The position numbers were made by a program, and so were the translations under genes. From assembly GCA_017309275.1 (NCBI GenBank), contig JAFKLT010000040.1, positions 28,011-92,010 on the forward strand: a DNA stretch of 64,000 nucleotides. The letters are read 5' to 3'. This stretch comes from Sphingomonadales bacterium. GTDB taxonomy: Bacteria; Pseudomonadota; Alphaproteobacteria; Sphingomonadales; Sphingomonadaceae. A model generated the notes under the pieces. That model had not been told where the DNA came from. It saw nothing but the letters and a program-made list of their open reading frames with translations, and searched no databases. Numbering within the stretch: the first letter of the stretch is position 1; every line of letters begins with the position of its first letter. This document shows, in pieces, positions 19,165 to 28,029 of this stretch.

Positions 19165-19703
19165 TCCTCTCCCTTCGCGGCGGCACCGAACAGTCGATAG
19201 ACCGGATCGTCGGGCCAAAGCGCGCCGATCGGCTGGCGATGCGCGAAGCGCTCAGCCTCGCTTTTCTCCGGCGCCGGTCGCTCGTCGAACCAGTCGAACA
19301 CGACGACGCGGTCGGCGACGCGCCATTCGCCGTCGCGCTTTTCGAAACGATCGAGATAGCGGCCGGCCATGTGGACATCGACCAGCGCGCCCGCGGCGTT
19401 CGGCTGACGCTGCAACGCGGTGAAATAGCTTTCGACCGCCGCTTCGTCGCCGCGCAGGTCGATCAGGATATTGTGGATCTGGTGAATGCCGCGCTTGATC
19501 GCGGGCAGCGCCTTCATCGCCCAGTCGACGAACCCCGACGCACTGCCGCTGTAGGCGCCGTGCGTATCGGTGCCGTCGGGCCAGCATGCGGACCGCAGCA
19601 TGGCTTCGTCGGCGCGGTCGATCCCCCGGCAATAGCGATACAGGCAATCGCGAATCATCTCGCGATCCCACAGCTTGGCCACGTCCGGTCCCATCGAATC
19701 CAC
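19161..19703 (-). CDS. SnoaL/NTF2-like protein
   Basis: A 180-residue NTF2-fold protein: the N-terminal helix pattern MIRDCLYRYCRGIDRADEAM and the strand region RYLDRFEKRDGEWRVADRVVVFDWFD are typical of SnoaL-like dehydratase/isomerase-type proteins. Start choice: a GTG at 19703 is 5 nt from GGAGAGG; the ATG at 19694 is in frame but 14 nt away. First gene of a two-gene unit with DUF3237; a perfect-consensus dyad lies about 80 nt upstream. Confidence 0.8.
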   Translation of the reverse strand: MDSMGPDVAKLWDREMIRDCLYRYCRGIDRADEAMLRSACWPDGTDTHGAYSGSASGFVDWAMKALPAIKRGIHQIHNILIDLRGDEAAVESYFTALQRQPNAAGALVDVHMAGRYLDRFEKRDGEWRVADRVVVFDWFDERPAPEKSEAERFAHRQPIGALWPDDPVYRLFGAAAKGEE

Positions 19704-19783
19704 CCATTCCTCTCCTGCCGTTTGGTACGAAGTTGCCGCAGAATCCCGCCGCCGCCAGAGCGCGGCGCGGCGCATCGGCGATT

Positions 19784-19797
19784 ATCGCGTAGGTGAT
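19784..19797. promoter_or_regulatory. putative regulon operator
   Basis: ATCGCGTAGGTGAT matches ATCGC-N4-GTGAT exactly and lies upstream of the SnoaL/DUF3237 unit. Confidence 0.5.
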
Positions 19798-19919
19798 GGC
19801 ATCGGCCGGGCATCACCCGCTTTCGCAAGGTCCATGTTGACGAGCCTCGGGCTCGCATGGCATTGGCAGCGCGCGTCACCGCAAGTCGGGACGCTCGATG
19901 ATCGCCAAATCATTGAAAC

Positions 19920-19958
19920 GCGGGTGTAGCTCAATGGTAGAGCAGAAGCTTCCCAAGC
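19920..19958 (+). other. 5' half of tRNA-Gly(CCC), candidate attL
   Basis: Thirty-nine bases from GCGGGTGTAGCTCAATGG match the acceptor 5' strand, D-arm and anticodon arm of a bacterial tRNA-Gly. The loop TTCCCAA gives anticodon CCC. After GC at 19957-19958 the anticodon stem fails (GCGTT instead of GCTTC), and no variable loop, T-arm or acceptor 3' strand follows. This is expected of one arm of a phage attachment site that uses the 5' half of the gene. Bases 19959-20197 hold no other recognisable feature. Confidence 0.72.
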
Positions 19959-20197
19959 GTTCCGTATCCAGCCTTTTCCGCCATTTCTGCTGTAAAACAG
20001 CGTGAATTCGCGTCTTTTCTTTTCAATCGGTTACGACCGGTTTGTAAAACATTCTCGGCCGAGCGGGTGAAGGGAATCGGCTCTGGTCGTCACCTGAATA
20101 GCGCGAAGATATAGGCCCGCCGGAAACCTTACATATCCACCATATCCGCTAGGAACCGACGGTGGAACATTGGAGGAACAAAAGGCATATAGGTGCG

Positions 20198-20626
20198 ATG
20201 CGAATCGCGACCGACAGACTGATCGTGAAGGCGCTCACCGCGCTGGAGGAGGTGAGCCACGAAGCGCGCCGCGCGCCGATCGCGCCCAGCCATGCGCTAC
20301 GCTTCGCTCTCGCCTTCCTCTACGCGCACAGCGACGGCCGACGCGATAGCTTTGACAGCTTCTGGCGCGTCGTCACCGACGCCGGCGACCACGGGCAACC
20401 GACGGAGAACCTGGTCAACGTCGTTCGGTCGAACTATGCCAGCCGCGAGCTCCACGGCATCTATCGCTCGGTTGGGGTCCATCGCTCGACCGACATGATC
20501 TATTCATGGTCGAAGATCCGACCTCCAGGCAAAACACATACGCCCGACGGGAATCTGATATGCGAGGCTACCTCGCCAACAACCCAGGATCCCCAGGTCG
20601 GCACCATATCTGAATTCCCAGTTTAG
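20198..20626 (+). CDS. hypothetical protein near attL
   Basis: A 142-residue protein with no recognised family. It begins MRIATDRLIVKALTALEEV and is mildly basic, with aromatic segments (SFWRVV, SNYASRELHGIYRSVG). The ATG at 20198 follows AGGTG closely; an upstream in-frame ATG at 20162 is possible. It is not an integrase: no tyrosine-recombinase RHRY pattern is visible. Confidence 0.5.
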   Translation: MRIATDRLIVKALTALEEVSHEARRAPIAPSHALRFALAFLYAHSDGRRDSFDSFWRVVTDAGDHGQPTENLVNVVRSNYASRELHGIYRSVGVHRSTDMIYSWSKIRPPGKTHTPDGNLICEATSPTTQDPQVGTISEFPV

Positions 20627-20689
20627 AAAGCAGATGCGAGTATGCTATCCGCTATGCACGCACTCATTGAGGCTAAGAGGGGCTTACAA

Positions 20690-20806
20690 ATGCCAGAATT
20701 CAACGACGGACTTGAAGATGTCGGCCGCAACATCATTCGGGCGGTCGGTGCGACGCTGATCTTTGCGGTAGTCGGGATTGCCGCTCTTATCTGGGCGGTA
20801 GCGTAG
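20690..20806 (+). CDS. 38-residue single-pass membrane protein
   Basis: It starts MPEFNDGLEDVGRNIIRAVG and continues with one hydrophobic helix (ATLIFAVVGIAALIWAVA) to the stop. AGAGGGG precedes the ATG. Its 3' end overlaps the convergent glycosyltransferase by 20 nt. Function unknown; it is an inner-membrane microprotein at the cargo end of the prophage. Confidence 0.5.
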   Translation: MPEFNDGLEDVGRNIIRAVGATLIFAVVGIAALIWAVA

Positions 20807-22016
20807 ACACGCGATGCGCCAGCAGCTCGGCGCTTCGCGTGTCCTGAAAACCGTTGCGGATCGTTTCGCGGGAAGAGGCGGCAAGGCGCGTGGCGAGGTC
20901 AGGGTTGGTCAGCACTTTTTCGATAGCGCCGGCCATCGCATCAGGACGGCGAGCCTCAACTAGAAATCCGTCTCTGTCATGCTCAACTAGTTCCTTCACG
21001 CCTCCGGCCGACGTGACGACCACGGGCATCTCCAGCGCCATCGCCTCCATGATCGCGACGCCTAGCGGTTCATGCAAACTTGCCAAGGCAAAGACGTGGC
21101 TCGACAACAGCCCATCGACGATCGCGCGTTCGGAGATAGCTCCTGCGAGGGTGACGCTGTCTTGTAGGCCCATGTCATCGACCAGCGCCTTGAGGGTCCG
21201 GTAATATCCGGCTCCGCCCTGCTCGTCTTGGCCGGCGATCGTCAGATGCACAGCGAGACCGCGCTGCTTGAGGATCGCGACGGCACGGATAAGGTCGTCA
21301 TGCCCCTTGCAGGGATTCAGCCGTCCGACGCTATAGAGGCGCGCTACGCCGCTCCCGTCCCAAGCATAGTAAGGCCCGCCGCGCTTGAACGTATCGAGAT
21401 TGACACCCATCGGTGCAATCTCAGCCTTGCCTGCGATCGAAGTGCCCAACTGCTCTTCAAGCTCGGCGAGAAGCTTTTGTGTGATGACGACCCCGAATGC
21501 TGCGTGCCGCCATTTCTCAGCCTGGTTGGCGCCGTAGTCCGATAAGGGGCCGTGTAAGGTCAGGCTGTAGGGAACGTCGGACAACAGCGAGGCAAATGCG
21601 GTAATGTTCGCAGCGTTCGCGCAGGAGTGAACGTGCATATGCTGCCATCGTCGGTCCTTCGCGATCCTGCCCAGCATCGCACCGAAACCGGCCATCACGA
21701 CAATCTCGGCGCGTTGCTTGGCGGAAACGTCCGCGCGCACGATCGAGCGAAGGCACTTTCCCCAGCCAGCCAGACTTGAGCGCACCGATGCCGCGGCGAG
21801 GCCAGCGGCGATCGACATTTTGCCGCCTTCAGCAAGATAGGCGGTCCGGTTCTCGGCTTCTTCACACCATGCATGCGATCTGATGCTGACCGGTGGTCGC
21901 TGGGTGGAAACGATGTCCACTTCGACGCCCATCTCTTCGAGCCGCTTAATTTCGCGCCAGAAGAATATATGCGTCTGGCCCGGAAATTCGGGAACGATGT
22001 AGCCGATCTTTGCCAT
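20787..22016 (-). CDS. GT4-type glycosyltransferase (group 1)
   Basis: A 409-residue GT-B fold glycosyltransferase. The N-terminal domain begins AKIGYIVPEFPGQTHIFFWREI. The C-terminal nucleotide-sugar domain shows SVGRLNPCKGHDDLIRAV and the E-x7-E motif in HEPLGVAIMEAMALEMPVV. It resembles exopolysaccharide glycosyltransferases. The ATG at 22016 gives the family N-terminus; no strong ribosome site is seen at any candidate start. With the SGNH gene upstream and GT2 gene beyond, it forms probable lysogenic-conversion cargo. Confidence 0.87.
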   Translation of the reverse strand: MAKIGYIVPEFPGQTHIFFWREIKRLEEMGVEVDIVSTQRPPVSIRSHAWCEEAENRTAYLAEGGKMSIAAGLAAASVRSSLAGWGKCLRSIVRADVSAKQRAEIVVMAGFGAMLGRIAKDRRWQHMHVHSCANAANITAFASLLSDVPYSLTLHGPLSDYGANQAEKWRHAAFGVVITQKLLAELEEQLGTSIAGKAEIAPMGVNLDTFKRGGPYYAWDGSGVARLYSVGRLNPCKGHDDLIRAVAILKQRGLAVHLTIAGQDEQGGAGYYRTLKALVDDMGLQDSVTLAGAISERAIVDGLLSSHVFALASLHEPLGVAIMEAMALEMPVVVTSAGGVKELVEHDRDGFLVEARRPDAMAGAIEKVLTNPDLATRLAASSRETIRNGFQDTRSAELLAHRVSTLPPR

Positions 22017-22122
22017 AGCCCAATTGCGCATATGAGGTTCAGTGTTGTCAACGATTCGGCGGTCGGCAGGTTTGAGGTGTGCCCAAGAGTGAACGGGCGC
22101 GGCACCATAGAGCTTGCCGCCG

Positions 22123-22881
22123 TCAATTTGAGAGCAGCGGCTTCGCACTCTCCGCCAGTTGTCTCGCTAACAGGTTTTGGCCCTCTGGCGTAAGATGGCA
22201 GCGGTCTTCTTGCCTCAAGCGTGCCGGGATATGGTCAAGATCAGGACCTATCACGACGTTCGCATGCTCTCGAGCGAGCTTGTCACGCGCCTCGTCAAGG
22301 GGGCGCCACTTCACTTGGACATCATCGCAGACGCTTTCGCGCACGATTAGCCATTTGAGACGCGGCGCCACAGCTATCAGCTTTTCCAATTCGGCATTAT
22401 AGGTCGATGCGCCGGTTCGCCGCGCGGCGTTCGTTTCGCCCTGCATCCATACAACGAGAGGTTCGGAATAACCCGCGCGCTTCATCGCAGCGAGAGTACG
22501 ACGGATCTTCCTCAATTGAGTCTCAGTCGTCCATTGCTCGATCGCCGAACCCGATATGGCCATGTCCGCGATGACAACTGGATTCTCCGTGAATTCAGCG
22601 AATGACGGCCAGATCGAACCGCCATTGCCCGCTGTCCCTGGCATTGGATCGCGGAGGTAGAAGCATTTCTCTCGATCGAAGGAATAAGACCTCTCCCACG
22701 CTACTTGCCGTTTCGTCCCTGTATTGGACGCGTGCGATTGGCCCAGCACGAGAATTGCGTCCGTCGCCTTGGGACACTGAGCCTCCAGATGAGGTAGAGC
22801 GGTCAGCGTATGTTCCCACCCCCGCAGAGAGACGGTAGCAAAAACGATAAGGACCGCCACGGCGATAGCTGCGCGCTTCAT
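22123..22881 (-). CDS. exported SGNH-type carbohydrate acetylesterase
   Basis: A 252-residue protein with an N-terminal signal peptide or anchor (KRAAIAVAVLIVFATVSL). SGNH/sialate O-acetylesterase blocks are visible: nucleophile Ser in LGQSHASN, WMQGETNA, and the terminal Asp/His pair in DRCHLTPEG. It should remove or transfer O-acetyl groups on polysaccharide in the periplasm. Between two glycosyltransferases, a role in altering surface glycan is likely. Confidence 0.8.
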   Translation of the reverse strand: MKRAAIAVAVLIVFATVSLRGWEHTLTALPHLEAQCPKATDAILVLGQSHASNTGTKRQVAWERSYSFDREKCFYLRDPMPGTAGNGGSIWPSFAEFTENPVVIADMAISGSAIEQWTTETQLRKIRRTLAAMKRAGYSEPLVVWMQGETNAARRTGASTYNAELEKLIAVAPRLKWLIVRESVCDDVQVKWRPLDEARDKLAREHANVVIGPDLDHIPARLRQEDRCHLTPEGQNLLARQLAESAKPLLSN

Positions 22882-23008
22882 GTTGCGCTCGATATCATGC
22901 CGTGAGAATAGTTGGAAGGCAACGCTACCGGAGCTACGGAAGCCGCTGGGTGTGGGCCCCGCCTGTAAGATTTAAGGCATCACTCGGAAACGCTAACTAG
23001 GAAAAATA

Positions 23009-24043
23009 ATGCTCAATTTCATAAAGCGCGCTAGTTCGAAGATCGCCCGCGAGTATCGGGATTACTCTGTCTACGAGAAGGTCCGCGACTCTCTCATATT
23101 GGTTTCAGGCCCCAAATTTCTTGACCTTCCCGAAGGCAAGATTGCGGTCGTGCTCATGGGACGGAACATGGAGCACTATCTTGAGCATTTCCACGACCAT
23201 CATCGCGCAATGGGTGCCGACTATTTTGTTTATTGCGACAACGGGTCAACCGACCGTTCGCTGGACATCGTTTCCAAATGGAAGAACACCGTCGCGCTGA
23301 GCACCGATCTGAATTTCCGAGATTATCAGATCCCCATTCGCCAGCAAATTACGCACCGATACTGCTCTGACGGTTGGCGACTGGCCATCGACCCGGATGA
23401 GCTATTCGACTATGTTGGAGCTGACAGGCTTTCGCTTCCGGAGTTAGCGCGGAGCGTGCGCGAACGCGGTTACACCGGTGTCGTTGCCCAGATGCTCGAC
23501 ATGGTTCCGGATGCGGATCTTGCGAGCAACGCCCTCCGAACATTCGAACAGTCGGCAGCGGCGTCAAAATACTTCTCGCTAGACCAGATAACCAGCCTTC
23601 CTTACTCCGACAGCGATGTTCCATTTTCCGGCCTCGTCCGAGATAACACCCTCCCCGATGTCGATATCGAGTGGAAGTTTGGCGGTCTGCGCCGTCAGTA
23701 TTTCGGGGAAGATTGCTGCCTGACAAAGCACGCGCTGTATTATCACGCTTACGGGGTAAGGACCTTCGTCCATCCTCACCTTAGCACGGGATTGAAACTG
23801 GCAGACTTCACAGCCTTGCTGCGTCATTATAAGTTTTCTGGCGATTTTCTGTCCAGGGAAGCTGAGCGCATCGCCAATAATCGCATTTCACATAACGAGA
23901 CTGAACTGCGCGCAGACGTCATGGGAAATTCCGGGGAGTTCCGCTTTGATGTCTCCAAAATGGATACCGACTCAGCGCCCGAAGTCCTGATTGACCGCGG
24001 CTTTCTTGTCATGTCCGAGGACGCGAAATCGCAATACGGTTAG
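23009..24043 (+). CDS. glycosyltransferase family 2-like protein
   Basis: A 344-residue GT-A type transferase of the Glyco_tranf_2_4 kind. It has the acceptor-site pattern VVLMGRNMEHYLEHFHDHHRAMGAD, then FVYCDNGSTDRSLDI, with the DxD-like RLAIDPDELFDY. It is divergent from the SGNH gene, with a 127-nt gap, and of lower GC than the flanks. A cytoplasmic sugar transferase; donor and acceptor unknown. Confidence 0.84.
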   Translation: MLNFIKRASSKIAREYRDYSVYEKVRDSLILVSGPKFLDLPEGKIAVVLMGRNMEHYLEHFHDHHRAMGADYFVYCDNGSTDRSLDIVSKWKNTVALSTDLNFRDYQIPIRQQITHRYCSDGWRLAIDPDELFDYVGADRLSLPELARSVRERGYTGVVAQMLDMVPDADLASNALRTFEQSAAASKYFSLDQITSLPYSDSDVPFSGLVRDNTLPDVDIEWKFGGLRRQYFGEDCCLTKHALYYHAYGVRTFVHPHLSTGLKLADFTALLRHYKFSGDFLSREAERIANNRISHNETELRADVMGNSGEFRFDVSKMDTDSAPEVLIDRGFLVMSEDAKSQYG

Positions 24044-24081
24044 CTTTTCTGCCCGAAGACGTTTTGTGGTTCGCGACCGGA

Positions 24082-27000
24082 TTAAGGAATGCCTTGCAAC
24101 GTCTGCATGTTGCCAACCAGCGTCAGCGCGTCGGCCTGCGTCAACCCGGCCTTTCCGTGGACCAGCAGGGAACCGTGCTGCATCTTCGACGTCGCGGTTA
24201 GACTGCCGTCGCCGCCAACATACATGTTGCGCGAAAAGGTGAAGCCCGAGAGGTTCTTCGCCACTGCGGCAGCAACATTCTCCGTTTGGTCGACACCAGC
24301 ATGAATTTTCGGCGTAGTCGGGTCAGCATCGTAATAGGTCCAGAAGACGTGCTTGCCGGTGGGCATCGTCGCCGCAAACGGCACATCGTTGGTACCACTG
24401 GCGACCCAGCGCGCGTACAGCACGCCACTATTGTAATAAAATGAGCAGTAGCTTGATGCGAAGGCCTGCAAGATCCCGGCTGCTGCGGTGTGGTTGTCCT
24501 TGTCGAGAATAGCCGCGATGAGAATAGGCACGGTTCCGGGGATCGTTGCCGTCAGGGTAGTCGCGAAATTGTACCGCCCGGTCGCCTCGAAATCCCACAT
24601 ACCACCGCTGATGGCCGGTGCGGTGCCCGTGAGATTCAGGGTGTTGCCGATGAGCGGGTTCATTGCAGCGCCGTCGGAATCGACGATGCTGTCGAACGCA
24701 AGCTGCGCGTCAGCCGGATACCAGGCAAACCCGGTCGAGAACTGGACCGTGAAGAAGATCGACGTGTTGCCGTCACTGGCCTCGACGACCAATGAACGAA
24801 TGGTCGGAACCACCCAGTCGATGCCGTAGCCGTTGACGATCCGAAGCTGATTGCCGCTGATCGCGAAGTTACCGTTCACATCCCCGGTGTGGATCCGATA
24901 GGTCAGCGCCGCGTTGGCGAAGGTGTGGAATGTCGCCGGGTACGAGGGAGCAACCTTGATGTCGGCCGCCGTGACATTCCCCATCGTAAGCGGGGTCGCT
25001 TTCGCTACGCTGCCCGCAGCGCCACTATAATATTGGTAGCGCAAATCGGCGGTGTCGTCGTAACTCTCCATCATGTTGAAGTTGCCGGGGGTCCCGTTCA
25101 TCAATACGAACTGGTTGGCGATAATGAAATTGTGCGCCGCCATGCCCTTGTAGACGTACGCAAAGGCATCGGCCGCGACCGATGTCTGTGACCATGCCGC
25201 CCGCCACGCCTGCACTTCGGCTGGTGTAGCTGCGCTCGCTCCCTGAAAATCGGAGCCGCACTCATAGGCCTCGATTGCGATCGACCCGACTGCGGCACGC
25301 TGTGCGTCGGCAAATTCCAACCATTTCAGCGAACTGCGGCGCGCACGGGCAGCCATGTTGTCGTCGCTGTCGCTGATCCAGACCGTCGACGGTGTCGCGC
25401 TGGCGGTGAACTGGCCGCGCGCCATGAACTTATAGCCGTATTCCAGCGTCGCCACGGCGTAATGCTCGTAGCTGGTGCCGTTGGTCAGGCCAGTGATCGC
25501 CGCCGCGCTGGTATGCGCATTCATATTGCTGGAAGCAATCGAGATGTCGCGGTGACCGACATAGCCGGTGCCCGTTCCCGCCAGGACTTCCGCCATCGTC
25601 GGGGTCGACCCGAGCGCATAGACGGCGATGCGGATCGCGCTGCCGCCGCGGTTCGCCCACCCCTTAGGGACAACCTGTCCGGATGTTATGTCGAGGCACG
25701 ACACCCACCAGTCGCCTGAGTAATACACCGCGACCGAAATGGAATCTGTCGCCGCCGCAACACCGGGTTGCGCAAGCCTGGTCGTCGTCCCGCCTGTATC
25801 GACAAGCTGGACGCCGAGAACGTGATGGCAGCGGTTGCGACCAAGGATCGCGTCAAAGCGGTTCCACATTGCAAGAGATTGCTGTCCGTGGTTTGCGGCA
25901 ACGCTCAGCGTTTTCCCGGCTTCCGTTCGCTTGCTGATCGTGATCTTTGGCGTCTGCGCCGTCGGCGCCACGATCGTGCCGGAAGAAGAGCCGACACGAA
26001 GGCGGAAATTGTTCGCATCGACAACCTCGATATAAAGCGTCGCACCGCCACCAAGAGGCCAGTCGGCGGCCCCACCGCCATCACCGCTTTGGCCCCTGCG
26101 GTAAGTGAAATTCCCCTTGTCCTGAAAGACGCTCACCGGGTCGTCATTGGACAGGCCGTGGGCGGTAAGCGTCCACCCGTTGATGCCCAAATTAGAGTCA
26201 GCGCGGATTCGCGTGTGATTGTAGGTCTCGACCCAAGCTCGCGCGTCGTTATAGGCCGCGCCGGGGTTCCAGACCTCGTTTCCGAATTCCGGAAAAACGT
26301 ACAGGCCGGGATTAAGATTGGTCTTGAGATACGCGGCCAAGGCACTCTGATACGAGGCGTTCGCGCGGACCGGCCCATTGATCCACGGCGCAATATTCAG
26401 GCGATTACATAGATCGACGACTAGGCGATACGGAACCTTGGCCTGAAGCTGGGTCTGGGGCGCAACGAACGTGATGGGCAAGCCGGGAGCAACTTCGGAC
26501 CAATCAACCGAAAGGTCGCCATAGGTCAGCAGCCAGTCCATGAAGCGCAGCGACTTTACGTTGAGCGCAGATAGGGCCGAAATAAAGGCCGGATTGAAAT
26601 AGTCACCGGCCTGAAACGCGGCCTTGCGCCCCGGCATGATGATCTGGATCGGGCCGTTGTTGTTCGTGACGCTGCCCTTCGCCCATAGCGCAATGGCGCC
26701 CGCGCCGGCACTCGGACGGTTGAAAGTGAATTCCGGCGTTCCAGGCGGAACAAAGCCAGTGAGGTTCGGCGAGCCGCCCCAGCCGATGCCGATTTCAAGG
26801 CCGTCAGGATTGAGGACGGTGTATGTCCCGGAAGGGAGATTGTTGATCGCGCTCGCGCCGTCAGCAAATTTGCAGGCGAAGATGTCCGTGGGGGTCTGCG
26901 CGTTGAGGACGCCCCATTCCTGCGTGTAGGTGCCGGTGCCGCTCTGTTGGCTCCAACGGTCAGCATTCCACAGCGGATTGGCAAAGGGATAGTCGCCGGT

Positions 27001-27129
27001 GTAATTTGCGATGCCGCCCAAGCCCATGCCGAGCAGCATCTTGTCTGATGGAAAAACGAAAGGCGGCAGCCCATAGGCCGCCGCCGCTCCCATGCGCCCG
27101 AACCCGACGCCGAAGCCAAGCCCGAACAT
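24082..27129 (-). CDS. tail fibre / receptor-binding protein with glycosidase-like domain
   Basis: A 1015-residue protein at the distal end of the late operon. It has a glycine-rich N-terminus, a central barrel-like region with PEFGNEVWNPG (a glycoside-hydrolase-like NE motif) near 280, a fibronectin-like part (GLTNGTSYEHYAVATLEY), a cadherin-like part (TFANAALTYRIHTGDVNGNF), and a C-terminal LamG-like lectin region. It probably binds and may cleave host surface glycan. Its ATG overlaps the stop of the preceding gene. Confidence 0.75.
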   Translation of the reverse strand: MFGLGFGVGFGRMGAAAAYGLPPFVFPSDKMLLGMGLGGIANYTGDYPFANPLWNADRWSQQSGTGTYTQEWGVLNAQTPTDIFACKFADGASAINNLPSGTYTVLNPDGLEIGIGWGGSPNLTGFVPPGTPEFTFNRPSAGAGAIALWAKGSVTNNNGPIQIIMPGRKAAFQAGDYFNPAFISALSALNVKSLRFMDWLLTYGDLSVDWSEVAPGLPITFVAPQTQLQAKVPYRLVVDLCNRLNIAPWINGPVRANASYQSALAAYLKTNLNPGLYVFPEFGNEVWNPGAAYNDARAWVETYNHTRIRADSNLGINGWTLTAHGLSNDDPVSVFQDKGNFTYRRGQSGDGGGAADWPLGGGATLYIEVVDANNFRLRVGSSSGTIVAPTAQTPKITISKRTEAGKTLSVAANHGQQSLAMWNRFDAILGRNRCHHVLGVQLVDTGGTTTRLAQPGVAAATDSISVAVYYSGDWWVSCLDITSGQVVPKGWANRGGSAIRIAVYALGSTPTMAEVLAGTGTGYVGHRDISIASSNMNAHTSAAAITGLTNGTSYEHYAVATLEYGYKFMARGQFTASATPSTVWISDSDDNMAARARRSSLKWLEFADAQRAAVGSIAIEAYECGSDFQGASAATPAEVQAWRAAWSQTSVAADAFAYVYKGMAAHNFIIANQFVLMNGTPGNFNMMESYDDTADLRYQYYSGAAGSVAKATPLTMGNVTAADIKVAPSYPATFHTFANAALTYRIHTGDVNGNFAISGNQLRIVNGYGIDWVVPTIRSLVVEASDGNTSIFFTVQFSTGFAWYPADAQLAFDSIVDSDGAAMNPLIGNTLNLTGTAPAISGGMWDFEATGRYNFATTLTATIPGTVPILIAAILDKDNHTAAAGILQAFASSYCSFYYNSGVLYARWVASGTNDVPFAATMPTGKHVFWTYYDADPTTPKIHAGVDQTENVAAAVAKNLSGFTFSRNMYVGGDGSLTATSKMQHGSLLVHGKAGLTQADALTLVGNMQTLQGIP

Positions 27130-27377
27130 CAGGCGACCGTGAACTGATCGCCGGCCTTGACGCGGCGGAATTCAATGCCGTCGAAATCCTCGGGCGTGCC
27201 GACGCCGGGCCAAGTGATTGTCCCAGTGCCTTTGATGCGGATCAGCCGGCAATCCGCGCCAACGGTAAAGGCCCCCGCAGCGTTCGTTACCCGCAGCGGC
27301 GGGCCGTCGGGCAGCTGGGGCTGGCTGTTGAACGCGATTTCGGCCATGCCACGAAACTCGCTGATTTTCAGCGCCAT
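27129..27377 (-). CDS. small tail-module protein, beta-rich
   Basis: An 82-residue protein starting MALKISEFRGMAEIAFNSQ, rich in Gly/Thr and beta propensity, ending in GDQFTVA. ATGA overlap with the tail fibre gene suggests it is made with, or helps assemble, the fibre. A ribosome site (AAAGGAGAAAAG) precedes the ATG. No family recognised. Confidence 0.7.
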   Translation of the reverse strand: MALKISEFRGMAEIAFNSQPQLPDGPPLRVTNAAGAFTVGADCRLIRIKGTGTITWPGVGTPEDFDGIEFRRVKAGDQFTVA

Positions 27378-27405
27378 TGTCTTTTCTCCTTTGATTTTCG
27401 GATGA

Positions 27406-27642
27406 TCAGCCTTCGCCGCGCAGACCGGCGATCGTGCTGTCGAAATGCGCCAGCACCTTGGCGCGGAGGGCTTCGCGGGTTTCGCCGTAGTCCGCCTGGT
27501 CGCCCGGGGTGACCAGATCCTTGCCCGCCTCGAGCGCATCGAGGATGGCCTTGCCAAGCTGGATGGCGGGAGCGGCGCCCGGGACGATCGCGGGAACGAT
27601 ATCGCGCGCAGCGGCGATCAGATGTTTGATGGCGTCGTTCAT
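27406..27642 (-). CDS. small helical phage protein
   Basis: A 78-residue, mostly helical protein (MNDAIKHLIAAARDIVPAIV, then AIQLGKAILDALEAGKDL). It lies 3 nt after the lipoprotein gene. No family recognised; it is part of the lysis/tail-fibre segment. Confidence 0.6.
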   Translation of the reverse strand: MNDAIKHLIAAARDIVPAIVPGAAPAIQLGKAILDALEAGKDLVTPGDQADYGETREALRAKVLAHFDSTIAGLRGEG

Positions 27643-27645
27643 GGG

Positions 27646-28029
27646 TCAGCGCTCCAGAGCTGCGAGGAGGGCGGCATAGGCGGTCGACGCCTGAGCATAG
27701 GCCGCTACGGCGTTCGGCTGCTGTCCGGCCTGCTGCGCCTCGTCGGCGGCGATCAACCAGCGTTTGACGCGCTCTGCGGCGTCCGCGACCGCATGGGCCT
27801 TCGGCGAGCCGTCCACGATCCAACCGAGGGACCGCATCAGGTCGACGCCGTACAGAGCCGCATCGGCCGTGCGCCAGGCTGCCTTGATGACCTCGTCGTC
27901 GACATGCGTCCCGGCGAGCGGCGCGAGGACCGACGGCAGTTGGCTGGGCGCGGCAGGCGGCCCTGTGCCGGTCGTGGCGCACGCCGACAGGCTGAGCGCC
28001 GCCAGCGCGGCGATCATCATCTTACGCAT
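27646..28029 (-). CDS. phage lipoprotein
   Basis: A 127-residue exported lipoprotein: signal MRKMMIAALAALSLSAC with lipobox LSAC, so Cys17 would be acylated. The mature part is helical and Ala-rich. Its start overlaps the upstream stop (TAATG). It could be an outer-membrane lysis or superinfection factor; no family recognised. Confidence 0.72.
   Translation of the reverse strand: MRKMMIAALAALSLSACATTGTGPPAAPSQLPSVLAPLAGTHVDDEVIKAAWRTADAALYGVDLMRSLGWIVDGSPKAHAVADAAERVKRWLIAADEAQQAGQQPNAVAAYAQASTAYAALLAALER

Noticed and set aside
19920-19995. Complete tRNA-Gly gene
   Set aside because: No T-arm or 3' acceptor strand after 19958; the anticodon stem cannot close.
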